Part shown: one piece after another, positions 25,331 through 33,822 of the stretch
Numbering within the stretch: the first letter of the stretch is position 1
Layout of the letters: every line of letters starts with the position of its first letter
Made by a program: the position numbers and the translations under genes
From: Micromonospora pattaloongensis
Lineage (GTDB): Bacteria > Actinomycetota > Actinomycetes > Mycobacteriales > Micromonosporaceae
NCBI RefSeq assembly: GCF_900107255.1
Contig: NZ_FNPH01000001.1
Coordinates: 930,001 to 994,000 of the forward strand
Length of the DNA stretch: 64,000 nt
Reading direction: 5' to 3'
Notes under the pieces: generated by a model
Told to the model about the DNA's origin: nothing
Database searches by the model: none
The model's input: the letters and a program-made list of their open reading frames with translations, nothing else

Positions 25331-25762
25331 TCAGCCCGCGAGGCGCGCGGCGAGGGTGATCTGGGCGGCCGGCGACAGCAGCCGGGAGATCGGGCAGTTG
25401 TCCTTGGCCGCCTCCGCGAGCTTCTGGAACTGCGCGGCGTCGATGCCGGGGACGTCACCCACGGTGTCGAGGTCGATCCGGGTCACCGTCATGCCGGCGT
25501 CCGTCTTGTCGAAGTGCAGCGACGCGGTGGTGTTGACCGAGACCGGGTTGAACCCGGCGTCCGCGAGCGCCTTGGAGAACGCCATCGAGAAGCAGCCGGA
25601 GTGGGCGGCCGCGATCAGCTCCTCGGGATTGGTGCCCTCACCCTCCTCGAAGCGGGACCGGAAGGAGTAGTTGCCCTGGAGTCCGCCCTTCCCGGTGCGG
25701 ACGGTGCCGGAGCCGTCGGTCAAATTGCCCTGCCATTGGGCTGATGCGGTGCGGATAGGCAT
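25331..25762 (-). CDS. OsmC/Ohr-family peroxiredoxin
   Basis: The 143-residue protein has the two reactive cysteines of the family in AAAHSGCFSMAFS (near residue 58) and KDNCPISRLLSPAA (near 123). It also has the YSFRSRFEEGEGTNPEELIAAAH strand-helix. It reduces organic hydroperoxides with thiol donors in the cytoplasm. ATG 25762 is the first start in frame before MPIRTASAQW. It is divergent from the membrane protein at 25836. Confidence 0.92.
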   Translation of the reverse strand: MPIRTASAQWQGNLTDGSGTVRTGKGGLQGNYSFRSRFEEGEGTNPEELIAAAHSGCFSMAFSKALADAGFNPVSVNTTASLHFDKTDAGMTVTRIDLDTVGDVPGIDAAQFQKLAEAAKDNCPISRLLSPAAQITLAARLAG

Positions 25763-25835
25763 GAACACGACGCTAGCCCAAACCGGACCGTGATGCGACG
25801 ATGCGGCGAGATGCTCACCGACGGAGGGTTGGTCC

Positions 25836-26303
25836 ATGGGCCGCAAGGCGGCACTCACGCTCGGTTCGCTGCTCGGCACGATCGGGTTCGTCCTCGCGCT
25901 GATGGCGCTCGCCGTACCGTGGGCGCGCTACGAGGTGCACGCCGGTGACGACTCCGTCGCGGCCGCGGTCGCGGTGTTCCAGGTCGACCGCGGCTGGTGG
26001 TACGTCACCCTGCTGTTCGTGCTGATCGGCTGCCTCGCCGGCGCGGCGGCGGCGTCGGGGCGGGCGGCGCGGATCGCCGCGGTCGCCGGCATCGGGGTCG
26101 GGGTCGGGGCGATGCTGGTGGCGTCCGCGCTCGGCGACCAGCTCACCGGATCCGCCGTGGCCCCGCTGCCCACCGGGCTGGCGGAGGTGGACTTCCGGCC
26201 CGAAAGCGCGCCGGGCAGCACGTACGGCGTTGCCGCGCCGGCACTGCTCGCCCTCGGCGCGGCCCTGCTGTCCGTGCGGACCCCCGCTCAGCTGCGTCGA
26301 TGA
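25836..26303 (+). CDS. Four-TM membrane protein, unknown
   Basis: The 155-residue protein has four hydrophobic helices (about 8-28, 56-76, 82-102, 130-150) with an extracytoplasmic loop after helix 1 (RYEVHAGDDSVAAAVAVF). It resembles the following gene in topology (W-bearing loop after helix 1), so the two may be related. No family recognised. They are separated by 64 nt on the same strand. Confidence 0.7.
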   Translation: MGRKAALTLGSLLGTIGFVLALMALAVPWARYEVHAGDDSVAAAVAVFQVDRGWWYVTLLFVLIGCLAGAAAASGRAARIAAVAGIGVGVGAMLVASALGDQLTGSAVAPLPTGLAEVDFRPESAPGSTYGVAAPALLALGAALLSVRTPAQLRR

Positions 26304-26367
26304 ACGCCTGGGTGGCCCTGCGCGCGTGCCATGATGCGGCGGAAGCGGCGCACGGAGGGCGTACCCG

Positions 26368-27195
26368 ATGTCCCAGCAACACCCCGTCGACGGCCCGGCA
26401 CCCGGGCCGACGATCGTGGCATGGGGGCCGCGGCGCGGCCCGCTGCTGGAGCCGCTCCGCAGCCCGCTGACCGCCTTCGCGCGCGACCCGCGGGTGGTCA
26501 CCGGCGTGGCCGCCCTCGGGACGGCCGCGGTCGCCGGGTCGCTGTTCGGGGAGTGGGCCGTCACCGCGCCCGGGGACACCGCGCCGGCCGGCGACGGGCC
26601 GCCCACCGTGCCGCAGACTGTCAACGACATCGGATCGTTCGGCACCACGTACCTGGTGGGGGTCCTCGCGCTGACCGGCTGCGTCGCGCTGGCGCTGTTC
26701 GGTGCCCCTGCGGTCCGGCGGGAGCTGCGGGTCGCCGGGCTGGCGCTCGCCGGCGGCCTGCTGGTGATGCTCGGCGCGCTGCTCGCCGCCCTGCATCAGA
26801 TCATGAGTCGGTACTTCGGCGTCGAGGCGCTGGCCGTCCGGCACGGACGGGGACTCGTCCTGGCCTTCGTCGGGGTCGCCATGCTCGGCGCGGCGCTGCT
26901 GCTCGCGCGCCGGGCGCCGACGCTTCCCGGCGGTGGCGGCGGGTCCGGTGACGAGCCCGGCCGGCCGTCGCGGCGCCGCTCCGACGGGCCGGGGTCCGAC
27001 TCCGCCCGGCAACCTGCGGATCTGTCGGTCACGCCCGCGCCGCCGTTCCTCGACCCGGAGGCGCAGTCGCTCCCCCGGGCGGCGCCGCCGGGACACGGGT
27101 ACGAGCGCAGCGCCCAGCGGTCGCAACGGCGATCGGGGCCGCCGCCGGACGGGACGGACCCATATCGACGCGAATCTCGTAGCGGCCCCCGGTAG
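26368..27195 (+). CDS. Four-TM membrane protein with long disordered tail
   Basis: The 275-residue protein has four helices in the first 190 residues (about 47-65, 95-117, 125-147, 165-185). A hydrophilic tail of about 85 residues rich in Gly, Pro, Arg and Ser ([20 protein letters not shown] and on) follows and faces the cytoplasm by the positive-inside rule. No domain recognised. It ends 11 bp before serS, and the serS -10 hexamer lies across its stop. Confidence 0.7.
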   Translation: MSQQHPVDGPAPGPTIVAWGPRRGPLLEPLRSPLTAFARDPRVVTGVAALGTAAVAGSLFGEWAVTAPGDTAPAGDGPPTVPQTVNDIGSFGTTYLVGVLALTGCVALALFGAPAVRRELRVAGLALAGGLLVMLGALLAALHQIMSRYFGVEALAVRHGRGLVLAFVGVAMLGAALLLARRAPTLPGGGGGSGDEPGRPSRRRSDGPGSDSARQPADLSVTPAPPFLDPEAQSLPRAAPPGHGYERSAQRSQRRSGPPPDGTDPYRRESRSGPR

Positions 27196-27198
27196 GCT
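27193..27198 (+). promoter_or_regulatory. -10 hexamer of serS
   Basis: TAGGCT ends 8 nt before the serS GTG and overlaps the stop of the preceding gene; no Shine-Dalgarno is present. Confidence 0.5.
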
Positions 27199-27206
27199 CA
27201 GACCCC

Positions 27207-28466
27207 GTGATTGACCTGCGCCTGCTCCGCGAAGATCCCGACACCGTCCGCGCCAGCCAGCGAGCCCGTGGCGAGTCCGAGTCGGTCGTCGACGACCTGC
27301 TCCGCGCGGACGAGGACCGACGCGCCGCCGTGCAGCGGTTCGAGACGCTGCGCGCGGAGCAGAAGCAGCTCGGCAAGCAGATGCCCAGGGCGAGCGGCGA
27401 CGAGAAGACGGCGCTGCTGCAGCGTACGAAGGAGCTCTCGGCCGAGGTGAAGGCGGCCGAGGCCGCCGCGGGCGAGGCCGAGCAGCGGCTGCGCCGGGCG
27501 CAGATGGCGATCCCGAACGTGGTCGAGCAGGGCGCGCCCGCCGGCGGCGAGGACGACTACGTGGTGCTGCGGGAGGTCGGCGCCAAGCCGGCGATCGACA
27601 ACCCGCGTGACCACCTGGAGCTGGGCGAGGCGCTGCGGGCGATCGACATGGAACGCGGCGCCAAGGTCTCCGGCAGCCGCTTCTACTTCCTCACCGGAGT
27701 CGGCGCGCTGCTGCAGCTCGGGCTCTTCCAGCTGGCGCTCGCGCAGGCCGTCGAGTACGGCTTCACCCCGGCCATCACCCCGGCGCTGGTCAAGCCGGAG
27801 TCGATGGAGGGGACCGGGTTCCTCGGCGCCCACGCCAGCGAGGTCTACCGGCTCGAAGCCGACGACCTGTTCCTGGTCGGCACCTCGGAGGTGCCGCTGG
27901 CGGCGTACCACTCCGACGAGATCCTGCAGCTCGACTCCCCGATGCGCTACGCCGGCTGGTCGTCCTGCTTCCGGCGCGAGGCCGGCTCGTACGGCAAGGA
28001 CACCCGCGGCATCATCCGGGTGCACCAGTTCGACAAGGTCGAGATGTTCTCCTACTGCCGGCCCGAGGAGGCGCACGCCGAGCACCTGCGGCTGCTGGCC
28101 TGGGAGGAGGAGATGCTCGCCAAGGTCGAGGTTCCGTACCGGGTGATCGACGTCGCCGCCGGCGACCTGGGCTCCAGCGCGGCCCGTAAGTACGACTGCG
28201 AGGCGTGGGTGCCGTCGCAGGGGCGGTACCGCGAGGTCACCTCCACCTCCAACTGCACGACGTTCCAGGGCCGTCGCCTCAACGTCCGCTACCGCGACGA
28301 GAACGGCAAGCCGCAGACCGCCGCGACGCTGAACGGGACGCTCGCCACGACGCGCTGGCTGGTGCCGATCCTGGAGAACCACCAGCAGCCGGACGGCTCG
28401 GTGCGGGTGCCCAAGGCGCTGCAGCCGTACGTCGGCGGGCGGGACGTGCTGGAGCCGCGGCGCTGA
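27207..28466 (+). CDS. serS: Seryl-tRNA synthetase
   Basis: The 419-residue class II synthetase has an N-terminal coiled-coil arm (about 30-105; [26 protein letters not shown]) that binds the long variable arm of tRNA-Ser. Motif 2 lies in [29 protein letters not shown] and motif 3 in [33 protein letters not shown] is the serine-binding region. It charges tRNA-Ser (and tRNA-Sec where present). No T-box-like leader is seen, and the start fits a leaderless transcript. Confidence 0.97.
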   Translation: MIDLRLLREDPDTVRASQRARGESESVVDDLLRADEDRRAAVQRFETLRAEQKQLGKQMPRASGDEKTALLQRTKELSAEVKAAEAAAGEAEQRLRRAQMAIPNVVEQGAPAGGEDDYVVLREVGAKPAIDNPRDHLELGEALRAIDMERGAKVSGSRFYFLTGVGALLQLGLFQLALAQAVEYGFTPAITPALVKPESMEGTGFLGAHASEVYRLEADDLFLVGTSEVPLAAYHSDEILQLDSPMRYAGWSSCFRREAGSYGKDTRGIIRVHQFDKVEMFSYCRPEEAHAEHLRLLAWEEEMLAKVEVPYRVIDVAAGDLGSSAARKYDCEAWVPSQGRYREVTSTSNCTTFQGRRLNVRYRDENGKPQTAATLNGTLATTRWLVPILENHQQPDGSVRVPKALQPYVGGRDVLEPRR

Positions 28467-28617
28467 CCGCTGCTGCCGGAAGGTGGCGGTCGCTTCTTCG
28501 GAGAAGGTGGTAATCGCGTCTGCCGGAAGTAGGCCTCACTTCCCCCGGAAGTAATGGTGCGGTCGCATTCAGCGAGGTACGTTTGCTGCCCCGCCGTTCC
28601 GGGGTGAAGGAGGAACG

Positions 28618-29439
28618 ATGCCGCGCCCCGGTCTCCCGAAGCTGATCGCGACCGATCTCGACGGCACCCTGGTCCGCACGGACGAGACCGTCTCCGCGTA
28701 CACCCACGGGGTTCTCGACCGGGTCAGGGCGGCCGGGATACCGGTGGTCGGCGCGACCGGACGCGGCCCCCGGCTGGCCGAGCTCACCCGCAACGACATC
28801 CGCGCCGCCGATTTCCTGGTCATGGCGAACGGCGGCCGGGTGGTCGACCAGACCGACCCGAGCGGCCCCGTGGTGCTGCGGGACGAGCGGATCTCGGGCG
28901 CGATGCTGGCCGAGCTGATCGCGGAGCTGGAGGCGGCGATCGGGCCGCTGACCGTGATGGTCGAGGCGCTGGACGCGGTCGACGCCCCGCTGTGGGGGGA
29001 CCCGGATCCGTCCTGGCGCTACCCCGACCGGTTCGAGGCACGGACCCGGGCGGAGTGCCTGCGCGGCGATGTGATCAAGGCGTTCGCCCGGGCCGCAGAC
29101 CACGACGTCGACGTCCTGCTGGCTCGGGCGCGCGAGGTGATGCCGCCCGAGCTCGCCACCGTCACGCAGTCCGGGCTGGGCTTCATCGAGATCTGTCCGC
29201 CGCGGGTGGACAAGGCCACCGGGCTCTCCGTGGTGGCGCAGGCGCTCGGCGTCGATCCGTCGGAGGTGCTGGTTTTCGGGGACATGCCGAACGACCTGCC
29301 GATGTTCGAGTGGGCGGGGTGGAGCCGGGTGGCGGTCGCCAACGCGCACCCGGCGTTGCGGGCGGTCGCCGACGAGGTCACGTTAAGCAACGATGACGAC
29401 GGAGTGGCGGTGTACCTGGATCGGCTACTGTCCCGGTGA
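28618..29439 (+). CDS. HAD-family phosphatase (Cof-type), TTA-containing
   Basis: The 273-residue HAD type IIB phosphatase has motif I ATDLDGTLVRTDE, motif II VVGATGR, and motif IV GDMPNDLPMFEWAG. It probably dephosphorylates a sugar phosphate or flavin-related compound. Codon 256 is TTA (29383-29385), a codon found in only four genes of this window, so translation may depend on bldA-type tRNA. GGAGG (28609-28613 region) precedes the ATG. It is followed by a paralogue with 1-nt overlap. Confidence 0.9.
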   Translation: MPRPGLPKLIATDLDGTLVRTDETVSAYTHGVLDRVRAAGIPVVGATGRGPRLAELTRNDIRAADFLVMANGGRVVDQTDPSGPVVLRDERISGAMLAELIAELEAAIGPLTVMVEALDAVDAPLWGDPDPSWRYPDRFEARTRAECLRGDVIKAFARAADHDVDVLLARAREVMPPELATVTQSGLGFIEICPPRVDKATGLSVVAQALGVDPSEVLVFGDMPNDLPMFEWAGWSRVAVANAHPALRAVADEVTLSNDDDGVAVYLDRLLSR

Positions 29440-30263
29440 TGGGACAGCCGCCACGACTCATCGCCACGGACCTCGACGGGACGCTGCTCCGCCCCGACAA
29501 GTCGGTCAGCGCGCGGACCGCCGCCGCGCTGGAGCGGGTCTCCGCGCAGGGCGTGCGGGTCGTGCTGGTCACCGGTCGCCCCGTGCGCTGGCTGGACCTG
29601 GTCTACCAGCAGTTGCACGCGCCCGTGCCCGCGGTCTGCGCCAACGGGGCGGTCGTCTACGACCCGGTCACCGACGAGGTGCTCCGTGCCGACCCGCTCG
29701 CCCCCGACCTGATGGCCGAGGTGGTCCGCCGGCTGCGTGCCGAGGTACCCGGCGTGGTCTTCGCGGTGGAGGTGCAGGACGGGCGCCTGATGCGGCACGG
29801 CGAGGACTGGCCGACGCACTGGAACAGCGACCATCCGACCGCCCGGCTGGTCGCCACCCCGGAGGAACTGCTCTCCGCGCCCGCGGTGAAGCTGCTGGCG
29901 CGCAGCACGCAGGACCCGGAGGTGTTCGTGAAGACGGTGGCGGGCGCCATCGCCGGGCTCGCCGAGGCCACCCACTCGTCGTACTCGGGGCTCGTGGAGA
30001 TCTCGGCGGCCGGGGTGACGAAGGCCGCGGGGCTCGCCTGGCTCTGCTCCCGGTTCGGGCTGACCGCGGCCGACGTGATCGCCTTCGGGGACATGCCGAA
30101 CGACGTGCCGATGCTGACCTGGGCCGGGCGGGCGGTGGCGGTCGCCAACGCCCACCCGACCGTGCGGGAGATCGCCGACGCGGTGACGGCGTCGAACTCC
30201 GAGGACGGCGTCGCCGCCTACCTGGAAGAGCTGTTCGCGCTCGGGTCGCCGGACCGGACCTAG
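29439..30263 (+). CDS. HAD-family phosphatase (Cof-type), paralogue
   Basis: The 274-residue paralogue of the preceding gene has the same motifs (ATDLDGTLLRPDK, VLVTGRP, VTKAAGLAWL with the motif III Lys, and GDMPNDVPML). The ATG overlaps the previous TGA by one base; GTG 29436 is the alternative. It lacks TTA codons. Its 3' end overlaps the convergent bpa gene by 4 bp. Separate substrates are likely because the cap region (about 85-185) has diverged. Confidence 0.9.
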   Translation: MGQPPRLIATDLDGTLLRPDKSVSARTAAALERVSAQGVRVVLVTGRPVRWLDLVYQQLHAPVPAVCANGAVVYDPVTDEVLRADPLAPDLMAEVVRRLRAEVPGVVFAVEVQDGRLMRHGEDWPTHWNSDHPTARLVATPEELLSAPAVKLLARSTQDPEVFVKTVAGAIAGLAEATHSSYSGLVEISAAGVTKAAGLAWLCSRFGLTAADVIAFGDMPNDVPMLTWAGRAVAVANAHPTVREIADAVTASNSEDGVAAYLEELFALGSPDRT

Positions 30264-30862
30264 AGGTACTGGCCGGTGCGGCTGGGGTCCTCGCCGGGCT
30301 GGCCCGGCTGCCCGGGCATCCCCGGCACCATCCCCGGCCCCACCGGCAGCGCCCGGCGCCCGCCGGTGCGCATCTGCTCCAGCTGCATCCGCGCGGCCAT
30401 CTGCTGCGCGACCAGCGCCGCCTGGATGCCGTGGAAGAGCCCCTCCAGCCAGCCGACGAGCTGTGCCTGGGCGACCCGTAGCTCGGCCTCGCTCGGGGTG
30501 GCGCCCTCCTCGAACGGCAGCGAGAGCCGCGCCAGCTCCTCGCGCAGTTCCGGCGCGAGCCCGTCCTCCAGCTCGGTGATCGACCGCTGGTGGATCTCGC
30601 GGAGCCGGTGCCGGCTCGCCTCGTCGAGTGGCGCCGCCCGCACCTCCTCGAGCAGCTGCTTGATCATGCTGCCGATGCGCATCACCTTCGCCGGCTGCTC
30701 GATCAGCCGCGACGGGTCCTCGGCGTCGGTCTCGCCGTCGGCGTCGCTCTCGACGGTGCCCACCGGGCGGCCGTCGGGCCCGACCACGACGACCGCGCCG
30801 GGGGCGCTCGGGACCGAGGGCTTCGGCTCGTTCTCTTCCGGGTTTCGCGGCGCTTCGGTCAT
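30260..30862 (-). CDS. bpa: Bacterial proteasome activator Bpa (PafE)
   Basis: The 200-residue Bpa/DUF2587 protein has a disordered acidic head (about 1-55) and a helical core. The core contains RLIEQPAKVMRIGSMIKQLLEEVR, ASRHRLREIHQRSITELEDGLAPELREELARLSLPF and AELRVAQAQLVGWLEGLFHGIQAALVAQQ, which form the 12-fold ring. The Gly/Pro/Met linker ends RTGQYL. The GQYL terminus docks in the alpha-ring pockets of the 20S proteasome and opens the gate for ATP-independent degradation. ATG 30862 is preferred over ATG 30871. Proteasome core genes lie outside the window. Confidence 0.93.
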   Translation of the reverse strand: MTEAPRNPEENEPKPSVPSAPGAVVVVGPDGRPVGTVESDADGETDAEDPSRLIEQPAKVMRIGSMIKQLLEEVRAAPLDEASRHRLREIHQRSITELEDGLAPELREELARLSLPFEEGATPSEAELRVAQAQLVGWLEGLFHGIQAALVAQQMAARMQLEQMRTGGRRALPVGPGMVPGMPGQPGQPGEDPSRTGQYL

Positions 30863-31212
30863 GCGATCCATCTTCGCTCAGCGACCGCCCCGGCCGTGCG
30901 CCGGGATCCAGGATCCCCGCGATCGCGTACCCTTTCAGTTACCGATCGTAGTGGCCGCCCGTCGGCATCCTCGGCCTCCGCTGGTCCGGAGCGCGGCCCG
31001 GCGGGAGCGCGCGCTACGGCAGGCAGGCCGGCCTTCCGGCTGGTCAAGACCGGCATAACGGGATCTTTCGGTGGCAGGGCGGCGACGTCGGCGTACGCCG
31101 GCGCGATCGGACCAGCGCCACCGAAGATCACGCGGCATTGACGCAGCGTCGCGAACCGGGTAGAACGCCGAGGGGGTCGGATCGGCCCGACGACCGCGTG
31201 GAAGGACAGCCC
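30863..31212. other. Intergenic region of 350 bp
   Basis: No gene is seen on either strand; the short open frames are Arg-rich with no domain. The right end holds the GAAGGAC Shine-Dalgarno of the binding-protein gene (31201-31207). The region lies between divergent genes and should hold both promoters. Confidence 0.5.
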
Positions 31213-32388
31213 GTGTCGCAGATGGACCGCCGGCAGGCACTGAAGCTCCTGGCCGCGCTCGGCGCGACCGGGCTCGTCGCCGCGTGCACGGACGGGGATT
31301 CCGACTCCGACGCCGGTGAGCCGGTACGGATCGGTCTGATCGCGCCGCAGACCGGCGGCTACAAGCCGATCGGGCAGGAACTGGTCAACGGGTTCCAACT
31401 CTTCCTCGACCTGAACAACAAGCGACTCGGCGACCACCCCGTCGAGCTGCTGATCGCCGACGAGGGCGAGAGCGAACAGAGCGGCAAGGCGGCGGCGGAG
31501 CGGCTCATCAGGGACGGCGTCCTCGCGCTGACCGGCGTCGCCAACTCCGCGGCCATGCTCGGGCTGCGCGAGACGGTGGAGCAGGCGAGGATCCCGTTGA
31601 TCGGCTCCAACGCGTCGCCGCGCAGTCTCCAGGGCGTCGTCTACATCTGGCGCACCTCGTACATCACCGATGAGCCCGGAACGGCGCTGGCGGCGTACGT
31701 GAAGAAGGAGGTCCCCCGGGGGAAGGTGGGGATCATCGCGGCGGACTACTCCGCCGGGCGGGACGCCGTCCAGGGCTTCCAGGAGGCGTTCGGCCGGGAC
31801 GGGCGGCTCGGCAAGCCGGTCTGGTCGACGTTCCAGACCAGCCCCGGCAAGCGCGCCTACCAGCGGGACATCGCGGAACTGCTGGCCGACGACCCGGCGG
31901 CGGTCTACTGCTTCTTCGCGGGCGCCGCGGCCGTCGAGTTCATCCGGCAGCTCCGCGCGACCGGCTACGACGGGCGGATCTACGCCCCCGGCTTCCTCAC
32001 CGAGGGCAACGTCCTCGACGAGCTCGGCGCCGACGCCGTGGGGACGCGCACCGCCCTCAACTACTCCTCCGACCTGAGCAACGCGGCGAACACGCGGTTC
32101 GCGGCGGCCTACCGCAAGAAGCACGGGACCTCCCCCACCACGTACGCGGTCGCGTCCTACGACGCCGCGCACGTGCTGGACAAGGCGATCCGCAACGCCG
32201 GCGCGCGCCCGACATCGCAGCAGGTCAACCTGGCGCTCGGCACGGTCGGCCAGGTGGACAGCCCGCGCGGCCCGTGGCAGTTCAACCAGGGGCGCACGCC
32301 GCAGCAGAAGTGGTACCTGCGCGAGGTGCGCCGCGACGGGCCGGTCTACGGCAACGTCCTGATCGACGAGCTCACCACGCTCGGCTGA
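31213..32388 (+). CDS. ABC substrate-binding lipoprotein, Leu/Ile/Val-type
   Basis: The 391-residue periplasmic-binding-protein type I (Peripla_BP_6) lipoprotein has a signal peptide RRQALKLLAALGATGLVAAC with the lipobox Cys near residue 23. It carries the RIGLIAPQTGGYKPIGQE, GNSAAMLGLR-type VANSAAMLGLRETVEQARIPLIGSNAS and VASYDAAHVLDKAIRN segments. It binds a small amino acid, amide or aromatic outside the membrane. No LivHMGF permease or ATPase genes are adjacent, so it either uses a distant transporter or signals. GTG 31213 follows GAAGGAC. Confidence 0.9.
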   Translation: MSQMDRRQALKLLAALGATGLVAACTDGDSDSDAGEPVRIGLIAPQTGGYKPIGQELVNGFQLFLDLNNKRLGDHPVELLIADEGESEQSGKAAAERLIRDGVLALTGVANSAAMLGLRETVEQARIPLIGSNASPRSLQGVVYIWRTSYITDEPGTALAAYVKKEVPRGKVGIIAADYSAGRDAVQGFQEAFGRDGRLGKPVWSTFQTSPGKRAYQRDIAELLADDPAAVYCFFAGAAAVEFIRQLRATGYDGRIYAPGFLTEGNVLDELGADAVGTRTALNYSSDLSNAANTRFAAAYRKKHGTSPTTYAVASYDAAHVLDKAIRNAGARPTSQQVNLALGTVGQVDSPRGPWQFNQGRTPQQKWYLREVRRDGPVYGNVLIDELTTLG

Positions 32389-32390
32389 CG

Positions 32391-32421
32391 GAAAGGGCCC
32401 CGCCGTCGGCGGGGCCCTTTC
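32391..32421. terminator. Bidirectional terminator
   Basis: Perfect 14-bp stem (GAAAGGGCCCCGCC and its complement) with a GTC loop between convergent genes. The descending strand ends CCCTTTC, so a short T run exists in both directions. Confidence 0.85.
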
Positions 32422-32437
32422 GCAGTGTCCGTACGGC

Positions 32438-33262
32438 TCAGTGGCGCAGCTCCGCCACGCAGCACTTCACGCTGCCGCCGCCCTTCTTCAGCTCCGACAG
32501 CTCGACCGGCACCGGCACGTAGCCGGCCGCCGCCACCCTGGCCGCCATGCCGCTCGCCTCGTCGTTGAGCACGACGTGCCGGCCGTCGCCGACCAGGTTC
32601 AACCCGAACGCCAGGGCGTCCGCCTCGTCGGCCAGCACCGCGTCCGGGAACAGCTGCCGCAGGACCCGCTGCGAGGCCGGCGAGAACGCGCCCGGGAAGT
32701 AGGTGACCGTCCGGTCGTCGAGCGCCGCGAGCGCAGTGTCGAGGTGGTAGAAGCGCGGGTCGACCAGCCGCAGCGAGACCGCGGGCCGGCCGAGGACGTC
32801 CTGCGCCTGTGCGTGCGCGGCCGGCTCCGTGCGGAAGCCGTAGCCGGCGAGGATCGTCCCGCCGTACGCGTCCGGCAGGTAGGCGAAGTCCCCCTCGCCC
32901 TCGTTCACCTCGCTCGGCGCCACGTACGTCCAGCCCTGCGCCTCGTAGAACTCCCGGTGCGCCGCGGCCTCGGCGGCGCGCTGCGGGTACTTGAACCGGG
33001 CGCCGTAGACCGTCCCGTCGACGACGAATCCGCCGTTGGCGGCGAAGACCATGTCCGGCAGTCCGGCCCGCGGCGGCAGCACGTGCACGGTGTGCCCGAG
33101 GTCGACGAGCGTCTCGCGCAGCCGTTCCCACTGCTTCAGCGCCAGCTCGACGTCGACCGGCGTGGACGTGTCCATCCACGGGTTGATCACGTACTCGACC
33201 GTGAAGTGCTCCGGCGGGCACATCAGGTATGTCCGCTTTCGCGGGTTCCGCTGCTGGGTCAC
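32438..33262 (-). CDS. Dimethylarginine dimethylaminohydrolase-like amidinohydrolase
   Basis: The 274-residue guanidino-modifying enzyme has TYLMCPPEHFTVEYVINPWMD at the N-terminus, EGEGDFAYLP (catalytic acid region), RFYHLDTALAAL (catalytic His) and the C-terminal GGGSVKCCVAELRH with the nucleophilic cysteine. It probably hydrolyses methylarginine, arginine or a related guanidine to citrulline. The GTG 33262 start has TACTCT on this strand (33269-33274) 6 nt upstream. It is divergent from an Lrp/AsnC gene, a pairing seen in other actinomycetes. No ornithine aminotransferase gene (rocD) is next to it. Confidence 0.85.
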   Translation of the reverse strand: MTQQRNPRKRTYLMCPPEHFTVEYVINPWMDTSTPVDVELALKQWERLRETLVDLGHTVHVLPPRAGLPDMVFAANGGFVVDGTVYGARFKYPQRAAEAAAHREFYEAQGWTYVAPSEVNEGEGDFAYLPDAYGGTILAGYGFRTEPAAHAQAQDVLGRPAVSLRLVDPRFYHLDTALAALDDRTVTYFPGAFSPASQRVLRQLFPDAVLADEADALAFGLNLVGDGRHVVLNDEASGMAARVAAAGYVPVPVELSELKKGGGSVKCCVAELRH

Positions 33263-33300
33263 GGACAAAGAGTAGGTACGCTGCAGCGGCGATAACAGCC

Positions 33301-33311
33301 GCAACTGTTGC
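33301..33311. promoter_or_regulatory. Palindrome in DDAH-Lrp intergenic region
   Basis: GCAACTGTTGC is a perfect 11-bp palindrome (with central T) 39 bp from the DDAH start and 18 bp from the Lrp start. It is a candidate Lrp-type operator controlling both genes. Confidence 0.45.
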
Positions 33312-33328
33312 TTGCGAGAGGCGGAACG

Positions 33329-33784
33329 TTGCAGATCGACGAGGTAGATCAGCGGATCATTGCGTCTTTGGTCGCCGACGCCCGGGCCTCGTACGCCGAC
33401 ATCGGCGCGCGCGTCTCGCTCTCCGCTCCCGCCGTGAAGCGCCGGGTCGACCGGCTGCGTTCCGCCGGGGTCATCCGGGGCTTCACGGCCGTGGTCGACC
33501 CCGCCGCGGTCGGCTGGAACACCGAGGCCTTCGTCGAGCTCTTCTGCACCGGTCGCACCACGCCGGCCCAGATCGCGACGGCGACCCGGCGGCACACCGA
33601 GGTCGTCGGCGCGTACACCGTGTCGGGCGAGGCCGACGCCCTCGTCCACCTGCGCGCCGCCGACATCTCCCACCTCGAGCAGGCGCTCGAACGGCTCCGG
33701 GCCGAGCCGTTCGTCACCTCGACCCGCAGCATGATCGTCCTCTCCCGACTGGTCGACGGCGCCACGGCGATCACGCCGAACTGA
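33329..33784 (+). CDS. Lrp/AsnC-family transcriptional regulator
   Basis: The 151-residue regulator has an N-terminal HTH (VDQRIIASLVADARASYADIGARVSLSAPAVKRRVDRLRSAGVIRGFTAVVDPAAVG). A RAM ligand-binding domain follows (FVELFCTGRTTPAQI...VSGEADALVHLRAADISHLEQALERL). TTG 33329 is chosen because GAGAGG lies 8 nt upstream. It is divergent from the DDAH-like gene and probably senses an arginine-derived amino acid. Confidence 0.9.
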   Translation: MQIDEVDQRIIASLVADARASYADIGARVSLSAPAVKRRVDRLRSAGVIRGFTAVVDPAAVGWNTEAFVELFCTGRTTPAQIATATRRHTEVVGAYTVSGEADALVHLRAADISHLEQALERLRAEPFVTSTRSMIVLSRLVDGATAITPN

Positions 33785-33822
33785 CCGGGAACCGGACGGC
33801 GCGGCGCCGCGTCCAACCCGGC

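Noticed and set aside
27186-27206. T-box leader before serS
   Set aside because: Only about 10 bp separate the genes and the start fits a leaderless transcript, so no room exists.
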